Part shown: piece after piece, positions 1 to 5,284 of the stretch
How positions within the stretch are numbered: position 1 is the first letter of the stretch
How the letters are laid out: each line of letters begins with the position of its first letter
DNA from: an uncultured Thermomicrobia bacterium
GTDB lineage: Bacteria; Chloroflexota; Chloroflexia; Thermomicrobiales; JALYUS01
Assembly (NCBI GenBank): GCA_937968015.1
Contig: CALBSO010000105.1
Span: 1 to 5,476 of the forward strand
DNA length: 5,476 bases
Direction: 5' to 3'
Notes under the pieces: generated by a model
What the model was told of the DNA's origin: nothing
What the model saw: the letters and a program-made list of their open reading frames with translations, nothing else
The model's database searches: none
Translations under genes and position numbers: made by a program

Positions 1-55
1 GATGGTCGAGCGCGACTCCGGGCTGGCGTTGCTGCAAGCGCTCGACGATCAGGCG

Positions 56-58
56 TTA
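56..58. repeat. Left 3-bp target site duplication (TTA)
   Basis: TTA directly precedes the left inverted repeat and is repeated at 2903-2905 directly after the right one. The length and TNA pattern fit IS5-family (IS1031-group) insertion. Three matching bases alone are weak evidence. They gain weight from sitting exactly outside a perfect inverted repeat. Confidence 0.65.
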
Positions 59-70
59 GAGCGTGTTTAA
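59..70 (+). repeat. Left terminal inverted repeat of the IS5-type transposon
   Basis: GAGCGTGTTTAA is the exact reverse complement of 2891-2902. Similarity stops after 12 bp: inside, the left end continues TATAGACGG and the right end AGCGGTGAA. Confidence 0.75.
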
Positions 71-144
71 TATAGACGGTTGATGCGCTCATCGCAGCGT
101 CATTCTGCGGGCAACGATGCTCTGGGGAGATCATTGAAGCGGCA

Positions 145-741
145 TCATCCCCGCGTTCGGCCACCCGACACGATCCTCATCACCAGATCCGCCAGCGCCC
201 CCTCCACCTCGTCCCGACTAAGTTCGAGGTCGCGCCGCAGCAGCTTCCAGACGTATAGGTCCGTGACGGCGATCAGTTGGGCTATCTGTTGCGCACACTC
301 CGCGGGGGCGGATTCGGCCAGCAGTGGCCCGAAGCAGCGCTCGACCCACGCGTGGTGATTGTGGCGGCCTACATTCGTGACCGCACGAATGATGGGCGTG
401 CGCTGCTCCTGCGCGAGGCGGTTGAGCACCTGATCGCCCCACTGCTCATAGGTCTCGATCAAGACCCGGATCGCCCCGGCGACATCGCCGATCGGCGCGG
501 CATCGCGCTCGCCCCTGATCTGCCGCCCCGTCCAGTCGGCGACTGCGGTGAACAGGCCCTCCTTGGAGGCGAAGCGCCGCAGCACCGTCTGGACCGTCAC
601 CCCCGCCCGCTCGGCCACGGCTTGCAGCGACACCTGGTCGTAGAGCGACGCGCCGAAGAGCTGCGCGGCGGCCTCGAGGATGCGCCGCGCCGTCGCGTCG
701 CTCGCCGCTGCCCGCGCCGTCATCCGATACGGCCTGTTCAT
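145..741 (-). CDS. TetR/AcrR-family transcriptional repressor
   Basis: A 198-residue protein, typical in length for the family. The N-terminal helix (about residues 14-32, SDATARRILEAAAQLFG) leads into the helix-turn-helix at about 38-64, whose AVAERAGVTVQTVLRRFASK core is the classic TetR recognition region. The remaining ~130 residues form the variable ligand and dimer domain, so the inducer cannot be read. I chose ATG 741: GAGGGGG (759-753 on the minus strand) lies 11 bases upstream as a ribosome binding site. The in-frame GTG at 753 would overlap that site and leave almost no leader. The gene is divergent from the glycosyltransferase and shares a promoter-operator region with it, so it is probably the autoregulated local repressor of that gene. 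It ends 74 bp inside the left transposon end. Confidence 0.9.
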   Translation of the reverse strand: MNRPYRMTARAAASDATARRILEAAAQLFGASLYDQVSLQAVAERAGVTVQTVLRRFASKEGLFTAVADWTGRQIRGERDAAPIGDVAGAIRVLIETYEQWGDQVLNRLAQEQRTPIIRAVTNVGRHNHHAWVERCFGPLLAESAPAECAQQIAQLIAVTDLYVWKLLRRDLELSRDEVEGALADLVMRIVSGGRTRG

Positions 742-746
742 CACGC

Positions 747-775
747 TTGACACCCCCTCATTTCCATGTTAGTGT
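747..775 (+). promoter_or_regulatory. Sigma70-type promoter of the glycosyltransferase gene
   Basis: A perfect -35 TTGACA (747-752), a 17-bp spacer and a -10 TAGTGT (770-775, 4 of 6 consensus). Transcription would begin near 782, giving a leader of about 44 bases before ATG 826. Confidence 0.6.
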
Positions 776-783
776 CATTAACA
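767..783. promoter_or_regulatory. Probable TetR operator between divergent genes
   Basis: TGTTAGTGTCATTAACA is a 17-bp palindrome about T775. Seven of its eight base pairs are complementary, the only mismatch being G772 with T778. It overlaps the -10 regions of both divergent promoters. That position and size suit a TetR dimer that represses both genes. The site assignment is inference from symmetry and location. Confidence 0.6.
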
Positions 784-803
784 CGAAATCGTCGCACTGT
801 CAA
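775..803 (-). promoter_or_regulatory. Promoter of the tetR-family gene
   Basis: On the minus strand a perfect TTGACA (803-798) is followed by a 17-bp spacer and TAATGA (780-775), a poor -10. Transcription would begin near 768, leaving about 27 leader bases that include the GAGGGGG ribosome binding site. This box is the mirror image of the plus-strand -35 about the operator centre. Confidence 0.5.
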
Positions 804-825
804 GCCGATGGAGAGGAGAAGCGCG

Positions 826-2046
826 ATGCGGGTGCTCTTCACGACCCTCCCGGGCGCCGGGCCCTTCCATCCCCTCGTCCCCCTGGCACGGGCGGCGGCG
901 GACGCGGGCCATGTGGTCGCCTTCGCTACCGCCGCATCCTATTGCCCCACCGTCGAGCGCGGCGGCTTCCGCTGCTTCCCTGCGGGCGTCGATCACCTCG
1001 TCGCGGACTTGGGGCCGATCTACGCGCAGATTCGCGGGGAGATGGCGGGGAACGGGATTGCGTTCTCGCCGCTGCGGGACGTCTTCGGCGCGTATCTCCC
1101 GGCGCGGATGGTGCCCGATCTCGAGGAAATCGTCCACACCTGGTCCCCCGACGTGCTCGTTCGGGACCCGATGGAGTTCGCGGGTTGCGTCGCCGCCGAG
1201 CATCTCGGCATCCCCCACACCGCCTGCGGCCCGCTCTTCATGTTCTGGCAGGGGGCGTGGCATCATACGTCGGGCGAGGTCGCCAAACCGAACCTCGACG
1301 CCCTGCGCGCCCAGTACGGCTTGCCGCCCGATCCCAACCTGACGGCGCTCCACCGCCATCTCTATCTCGCCTGTCTCCCGCCGACCTTCCTCGGCCCCGA
1401 CCTGGCGATCCCGCCGACCGTCCAGTTCCTCCGCCCGGTCAGCTTCAACCAGTCGGGCGATGAGCACCTGCCCGACCGGTTGCAGCATCTGCCCGACCGC
1501 CCGACGGTCCACGCGAGCCTGGGGACGATCTTCCACCACACTCCCGGCGTCTTCCCGGCCATCCTCGACGCCCTGCGCGACGAGCCGATCAACTTGATCC
1601 TCGCGGTGGGGCGCGACCAGGACCCGGCGCAGTTCGGGCCGCAGCCCCCGAATGTCGCCATCGAGCGCTACATCCCCCACACGGAGTTGCTCCCGCACTG
1701 CGACGCGCTGATCACCCACGGCGGCTTCAGTTCGGTGATGGTCGGGCTCGAGCACGGCCTGCCGATGGTGCTCATTCCCTTGGCGGGGGGCGACCAGGGG
1801 GGGAACGCCCAGCGGTGCGCGGCGCTCGGTGTCGGGCGGGTCATCTCTGCGGAGAGGCGCACGCCGGAGGCGATCCGCGATGCCGTGCGGCAGGTCTTGG
1901 CGATCCCGACCTACCGGAACAACGCCGAGCACATCCGCGATGCGATGCGGGAGTTGCCCGGACCGGACTATGGCGTGACCCTGCTGGCGCGGTTAGCCGA
2001 CGCGAAGCAGCCGTCGCTTGCCCCGCCCCGGATAGCCGGGCCGTAG
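826..2046 (+). CDS. GT1-type (UGT/macrolide glycosyltransferase-like) glycosyltransferase
   Basis: A 406-residue GT-B fold enzyme, the usual length for bacterial GT1 enzymes that move a sugar from a nucleotide sugar to a small hydrophobic acceptor. The N-terminal acceptor domain opens with MRVLFTTLPGAGPFHPLVPLA. H15 lies where the family's catalytic base sits, and D114 (VRDPMEF) could be its partner. The C-terminal donor domain carries the signature at about 298-330: HGGFSSVMVGLEHGLPMV, then GDQGGNAQR, binding the nucleotide diphosphate. There is no signal peptide or membrane segment, so it is cytosolic. I chose ATG 826 because GAGAGGAG (811-818) lies 7 bases upstream. An earlier in-frame ATG at 766 falls inside the operator and has no such site. 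Related enzymes inactivate macrolides or decorate natural products, and the acceptor here is unknown. The end contains a small GC hairpin (2027-2040). Confidence 0.9.
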   Translation: MRVLFTTLPGAGPFHPLVPLARAAADAGHVVAFATAASYCPTVERGGFRCFPAGVDHLVADLGPIYAQIRGEMAGNGIAFSPLRDVFGAYLPARMVPDLEEIVHTWSPDVLVRDPMEFAGCVAAEHLGIPHTACGPLFMFWQGAWHHTSGEVAKPNLDALRAQYGLPPDPNLTALHRHLYLACLPPTFLGPDLAIPPTVQFLRPVSFNQSGDEHLPDRLQHLPDRPTVHASLGTIFHHTPGVFPAILDALRDEPINLILAVGRDQDPAQFGPQPPNVAIERYIPHTELLPHCDALITHGGFSSVMVGLEHGLPMVLIPLAGGDQGGNAQRCAALGVGRVISAERRTPEAIRDAVRQVLAIPTYRNNAEHIRDAMRELPGPDYGVTLLARLADAKQPSLAPPRIAGP

Positions 2047-2063
2047 CGCGTGCATCGCGACCG

Positions 2064-2852
2064 TCATGCGCTCTTCACGAGCCGACGCAGTAGCAGGCGG
2101 ATGAACGCCACCTCGATCAGCGTCTCACTCGTCTGCACCTGCCGCTCGTCATCGATGCGCAGACGGCGGTTGCGCACCAGCCAGGCAAAACTCCGCTCCA
2201 CCACCCAGCGCCGCGGCTGCACCGCGAAGCCCTGCGTCTCCGGGTCGCGCCCGACGATCTCTACCTCCCAGCCACCGTTTTCCCTGCACCAGCGCGCCAA
2301 CTCTTTGCCTGCATACGCCCCGTCCGCCCAGATCTTTTGCAGCCGAGGGACGAGCGGCTTCAAACCGGCGAGCAGGCAGCGTGCCCCGACCTGATCGTGG
2401 ACATCAGCGGGCGTGACGGAGATCGAGACAGGTAAACCGAGGGTGTCCACGAGCACATGCCGCTTGCGCCCCTTGACGCGCTTGTGGCCGTCGTAGCCAC
2501 TGATGCGGGCGGACTCCTCGACGGTCTTGACGCTCTGGGCGTCCATGATCGCCGCGCTCGGCTGAGGATTCCTGCCGACGCGCACCCGTTCCGCCTGGCG
2601 CAGGGCAGCGAGGACGCCAGCCCACAAGCCGTCGAGGCGGAAGCGGCGGAAGTAATAATAGACGACTTGCCAAGGAGGGAAATCAGCGGGTAAGAATCGC
2701 CACGGGCAACCAGTTCGGAGCAGATAGAAGATGGCATCGAAAACTCTGCGGAGCGAATGGCGCCGCTGTCGCAGGGCCGTGGCGAGCGGCAAATGGCGGC
2801 GCAGGCATATCCACTGTGCGTCCGTCAGGTCGGAGGGATAGTGCGTGTTCAT
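2064..2852 (-). CDS. IS5-family transposase (DDE)
   Basis: A 262-residue transposase, full length for the single-frame IS5/IS1031-type enzymes. The N-terminal part (about 6-65: YPSDLTDAQW, then RTGCPWRFLPADFPPWQ) is the DUF4096-like DNA-binding region. The catalytic triad is visible as D104 (IMDAQSVKT), D177 (WADGAYAGKE) and E219 (VVERSFAWLVRNRRL). GYDGHKRVKGRKRHVLVDTLG (split here about residue 119-139) is the family core. No frameshift or missing residue is seen, so it looks functional. It converges on the glycosyltransferase, with 17 bp between the stop codons. No clear Shine-Dalgarno site precedes ATG 2852; a palindrome at 2861-2873 occupies that position. Confidence 0.93.
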   Translation of the reverse strand: MNTHYPSDLTDAQWICLRRHLPLATALRQRRHSLRRVFDAIFYLLRTGCPWRFLPADFPPWQVVYYYFRRFRLDGLWAGVLAALRQAERVRVGRNPQPSAAIMDAQSVKTVEESARISGYDGHKRVKGRKRHVLVDTLGLPVSISVTPADVHDQVGARCLLAGLKPLVPRLQKIWADGAYAGKELARWCRENGGWEVEIVGRDPETQGFAVQPRRWVVERSFAWLVRNRRLRIDDERQVQTSETLIEVAFIRLLLRRLVKSA

Positions 2853-2860
2853 GCCAGAAA

Positions 2861-2873
2861 GCGTAGCCTACGC
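2861..2873. repeat. Perfect palindrome in the transposase leader
   Basis: GCGTAGCCTACGC has two complementary 6-base arms about a central C. In the transcript it would lie 8 bases before the transposase start codon, where a ribosome binding site would be expected. It may be a translation-damping hairpin or a transposase binding site; both roles are inference. Confidence 0.35.
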
Positions 2874-2890
2874 CCCGTACTTTCACCGCT

Positions 2891-2902
2891 TTAAACACGC
2901 TC
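2891..2902 (-). repeat. Right terminal inverted repeat of the IS5-type transposon
   Basis: TTAAACACGCTC is the exact inverse of 59-70. It lies 38 bp upstream of the transposase start codon. Confidence 0.78.
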
Positions 2903-2905
2903 TTA
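2903..2905. repeat. Right 3-bp target site duplication (TTA)
   Basis: Matches TTA at 56-58. The next base, 2906, is the first base of the ISL3-element inverted repeat, so the IS5-type unit sits flush against that element. Confidence 0.65.
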
Positions 2906-2941
2906 GCCGTATGAGTCAGGGTCTTCCGCAAACGGCGTGAA
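2906..2941 (+). repeat. Left terminal inverted repeat of the ISL3 element (36 bp)
   Basis: Begins GCCGTATGAGTCAGGG and ends AACGGCGTGAA. It is the exact reverse complement of 4636-4671, and the match ends at both edges. Confidence 0.92.
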
Positions 2942-2999
2942 TAATGCCTGTGCTTTTACACTCCTCCGCAGCGCTGACTGTATCGCGAAGGAGGTTCCC

Positions 3000-4633
3000 A
3001 TGCGCCTTACCGCTCTCTTCCCACACTGGCGCGGACTGCGCGTCATGCACGTGTGCGCCGAGTGCGATCACCTCACCCTCTTTGCCGAGGCGATTTCCCG
3101 AGCGGCATGTTGCCCGCGCTGCCATCGCCCTTCGCGGGCCGTCCACAGCCGGTATCAGCGCCGGGTCGCCGATCTGCCCTGCGGCGGTCGCGCTGTCACC
3201 CTCGTCCTCCACGCCCGCCGCTTCTTCTGCCGCGCCCCCGATTGTTCCCAGCAGACCTTTGCCGAGCGCCTCACGACGCTCGTTGCCCCCGGTGCCCGGC
3301 GCAGTCATGCCTTCGACGCCGCCCTCACCCGGATCGGCGCGGCGCTCGGTGGGAAATCCGGCGCGCGCCTTGCGCGTCACCTCGCGATGCCGACGAGCGA
3401 CGATACGCTACTGCGACTCGTGCGCGCGATGCCGCTCCCGGTCGCTGCCCCCGCGCAGGTGCTCGGCGTGGACGACTGGGCGTGGACGAAAGGACGGCGC
3501 TACGGCACCATCCTCTGCGACCTCGAACGGCACTGCGCCGTCCGGGTACCCTCTGGGTGGCATCCTGCCTGACCGCTCCGCCGATTCCGTCGCAGCGTGG
3601 CTTCGGGCATCACCCGGCATCAGAGTGATTGCCCGGGACCGCAGCGATCTCTATGCGGACGCCGCGACACGCGGCGCACCGGATGCCATGCATGCTGCCC
3701 AGAGGGCGCCCGCCGACCGCTTCCACCTGATGAAGAACCTCGGCGATGCCCTCGAACGCTTCCTGCAGCAGAAGCGTTCGAAGCTGAAACAGGCGAGTAC
3801 GCCGACGGTCCTACCGCCTCCTGCTCGGCATCTGCAACCGTGGGAGCGGCGCATGGAGCGGGAGAGCGAGCAGCGCCACGCGCCATGGATCGACCGCTAC
3901 GAGCGGGTGATCGCGCTGCACGCGAAGGGCGCGGCGATTTCCGATATCGCCCGGATGGTCGGGATCAGTGGGACAACGGTCTATCGTTATCTTCGTCTCG
4001 GTTGCCCGCCCGCTCGCAAGCAATACAACCGCCGACGGACACCGCTCGATCCGTACAAAGAGCACCTACTCCGCCGCTGGGACGAAGGATGCCACGTCGC
4101 GACGCGGCTCTGGCGGGGAGATCCGGGCGATGGGTTACACGCATTCCTATACCAATGTCTCGCGCTTCCTCGCGCAGTTGCGGCTCCCGGTCGGTCAGCG
4201 CCCGAGCATCTTCCGCGAGCACGGCACTGCGGATCGCGCGCCGACACCGCGCAAGATCGCGATGCTCTTCATCCGCCGTCCTGCCGATCTCACGGATGAG
4301 CAGCGGATAATCGTTGAGCGCATTTGCGCGGCGGATGCACCCTTCGCCCGCGTGTACACGCTGACACAGGAGTTCGCAGCGCTCCTCCGCGAGCGGGGAG
4401 GTGACCGACTCAATGCGTGGATCGCCGCAGCGAGCATGAGCGACGTGTTGGAACTGCGCCGCTTCGCGACCGGCCTGCTGCCTGATAAGGCGGCTATCCA
4501 GGCAGGATTGACGGAGGAGTGGAGCAACGGACAAACGGAGGGGCACGTCAATCGCCTGAAGACACTGAAGCGACAGATGTACGGGCGTGCCGGGTTCGCC
4601 CTATTGCGACAACGATTCTTGTATCCTCCGTAG
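3000..4633 (+). pseudogene. ISL3-family transposase, split over three reading frames
   Basis: ATG 3000 follows AAGGAGG (2988-2994) by 5 bases. Frame one (3000 to about 3557) carries the ISL3 zinc finger (C19, C22, C38, C41) and the GVDDWAW motif with the first catalytic Asp (D158 or D159), then stops at TGA 3570-3572. Frame two (about 3557-4117) continues with LPDRSADSVAAWLRASPGI, VIARDRS with the second Asp, DRFHLMKNLGDALERFL and a helix-turn-helix (DIARMVGISGTTVYRYL). Frame three (4118-4633) resumes at EIRAMGYTHSY and ends with NGQTEGHVNRLKTLKRQMYG, whose Glu is the probable third catalytic residue. Both breaks are net +1 at G runs (GGG 3555-3557, GGGG 4115-4118). The product is inactive as read unless the breaks are sequencing errors. 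Confidence 0.9.
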
Positions 4634-4635
4634 CG

Positions 4636-4671
4636 TTCACGCCGTTTGCGGAAGACCCTGACTCATACGGC
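4636..4671 (-). repeat. Right terminal inverted repeat of the ISL3 element (36 bp)
   Basis: Exact inverse of 2906-2941. It begins two bases after the transposase stop codon TAG (4631-4633). Confidence 0.92.
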
Positions 4672-4703
4672 CAAGTCCACACGATGATGCTCCACAGATA
4701 GCT

Positions 4704-4723
4704 GGCACTGACCCCTGTCAAAC
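4704..4723 (-). repeat. Left arm of an imperfect inverted repeat around the VOC gene
   Basis: Read on the minus strand this is GTTTGACAGGGGTCAGTGCC. It matches 5377-5396 on the plus strand at 16 of 20 positions, including the first nine. It contains the small palindrome TGAC-CCCT-GTCA (4709-4720). No flanking duplication is evident. Confidence 0.35.
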
Positions 4724-4780
4724 ACGCGACAAACCGGCGCACCACGCGCTGCTCCGCTCGCAGCGACTCGCGGACCGGAG

Positions 4781-4789
4781 TGGTAGAAT
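4781..4789 (+). promoter_or_regulatory. Candidate extended -10 promoter for the VOC gene
   Basis: TGGTAGAAT combines a TGn extension with TAGAAT, 5 of 6 to consensus. Transcription would begin near 4796, about 45 bases before ATG 4841. No -35 match lies at the expected distance. A 6-bp hairpin (CGCTGC 4747-4752, GCAGCG 4760-4765) lies there instead. Confidence 0.4.
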
Positions 4790-4840
4790 CGTCGCACGCC
4801 TCACCACGCGTTCGCGCTCTCGCTCACATGGAGGGTCGCC

Positions 4841-5284
4841 ATGCCAAGCTTCGGACGTCTCCTGCACGCCGGTCTCACCGTGCGCGATATGCGCGCCAGC
4901 GCCGCCTGGTACATGCGTGTGCTCGGCTTCCGCTTCGTCAAGGAGTTCCGCTTCGCCCCCGGTGAGGCGGGCATCCCGCGCATCCTGCTCCTGCATCCCG
5001 ACAGCGGCTTCCTCGTCGGCCTCTACAACCACGAGCAGCGCTCCGGCGATGCCTTCAGCCCCTTCCGGACCGGGCTGGACCATCTCGCGTTGGCGGTGGG
5101 CAGCGAAGCGGAGTTGGCAGAATGGATGGCACATTTCGACGCGCAGGGAGTGGAGCACTCGCCGGTGCGCGACCTCGGGCACTCCGCCTTCGTCTCGTTC
5201 GAGGACCCGGATGGGATCCCGTACGAGGTTTGGTTCACGCGCACGCCCCATGAGGCGACGAAGGAGGCCGATCTCGATGCGTGA
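4841..5284 (+). CDS. VOC superfamily (glyoxalase/dioxygenase-fold) protein
   Basis: A 147-residue single-unit VOC protein with two beta-alpha-beta-beta-beta modules: module one about residues 6-63 (HAGLTVRDMRASAAWYMRVLGF start) and module two about 78-132 (LDHLALAVGS start, DPDGIPYEVWF end). H9, H81 and E129 fall where this fold places its metal ligands, so a metal-dependent lyase, isomerase, dioxygenase or resistance-type role is possible. The substrate cannot be read. DPDG near the end is the usual VOC signature. GGAGG (4830-4834) lies 6 bases before ATG 4841. It is the first intact gene to the right of the ISL3 element and appears to be transcribed on its own. Alternatives include glyoxalase I-like and fosfomycin- or bleomycin-resistance-like proteins; no feature points to either resistance type. 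Confidence 0.88.
   Translation: MPSFGRLLHAGLTVRDMRASAAWYMRVLGFRFVKEFRFAPGEAGIPRILLLHPDSGFLVGLYNHEQRSGDAFSPFRTGLDHLALAVGSEAELAEWMAHFDAQGVEHSPVRDLGHSAFVSFEDPDGIPYEVWFTRTPHEATKEADLDA

Larger units (their letters stand above)
1..70 (+). pseudogene. 3' remnant of a truncated reading frame at the left edge
   Basis: The frame that begins at position 2 is open from the window edge and reads a helical-looking tail (VERDSGLALLQALDDQAL), then two codons from the transposon end, and stops at TAA 68-70 inside the left inverted repeat. Removing the 59-2902 element and one TTA copy would let the frame run on as ALAV and stop at TGA 2912-2914, inside the ISL3 end. If this is a gene, the ISL3 element had therefore already cut it. 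The product is not recognisable from so few residues. An opposite-strand frame is also open, so coding is only suggested. Confidence 0.3.
59..2902. mobile_element. IS5-family-type transposon carrying TetR regulator and glycosyltransferase cargo
   Basis: This 2844-bp unit is bounded by perfect 12-bp inverted repeats (59-70 and 2891-2902) and flanked by TTA direct repeats (56-58, 2903-2905). A 3-bp TNA duplication is the known pattern for the IS1031 group of the IS5 family, and the transposase inside belongs to that family. The transposase start lies 38 bp inside the right repeat, as in a normal compact IS. Beyond its stop, where the other end of a plain IS should lie, I find no copy of the repeat, and the next copy comes only after the glycosyltransferase and tetR genes. 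The cargo therefore appears to be part of the transposing unit. An alternative is that the two ends belong to two IS copies, one of them largely deleted. The matching TTA argues against that. Confidence 0.72.
2906..4671 (+). mobile_element. ISL3-family insertion sequence with frame-broken transposase
   Basis: A 1766-bp element with perfect 36-bp terminal inverted repeats (2906-2941 and 4636-4671) and one transposase gene that ends 2 bp before the right repeat. The transposase matches the ISL3 family by its zinc-finger start and DDWAW core. The family normally makes an 8-bp target duplication. The flanks here (CGCTCTTA at 2898-2905, CAAGTCCA at 4672-4679) do not match. They still fail to match if the IS5-type unit is removed and AGGCGTTA becomes the left flank. 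Confidence 0.88.

Noticed and set aside
277..750. Plus-strand open frame across the tetR gene
   Set aside because: It lies opposite a clear TetR protein and shows Arg/Pro-rich composition with no domain.
778..1932. Long open frame (384 codons) on the minus strand across the glycosyltransferase
   Set aside because: Its product is Arg-rich, low in complexity and lacks any recognisable domain. It is antisense to a clear GT1 enzyme and is a GC-rich shadow frame.
2027..2059. Hairpins CCCGG-atag-CCGGG (2027-2040) and CGCG-tgcat-CGCG (2047-2059) between convergent genes as a shared terminator
   Set aside because: The stems are only 5 and 4 bp and neither is followed by a T tract on either strand. 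Too weak to call.
2064..2075. ATGCGCTC near the transposase stop as a second transposon end
   Set aside because: It resembles the right repeat in direct, not inverted, orientation and matches only a few outer bases, so it cannot serve as the opposite end.
2955..2986. TTTACA as -35 of the ISL3 transposase promoter
   Set aside because: No good -10 lies 16-18 bp downstream, and the ribosome binding site at 2988 leaves no room for a start site.
4718..4727. TCAAACACGC resembling the IS5-type end TTAAACACGC
   Set aside because: The similarity stops after 10 bases, the outermost TC is missing, and there is no partner or duplication.
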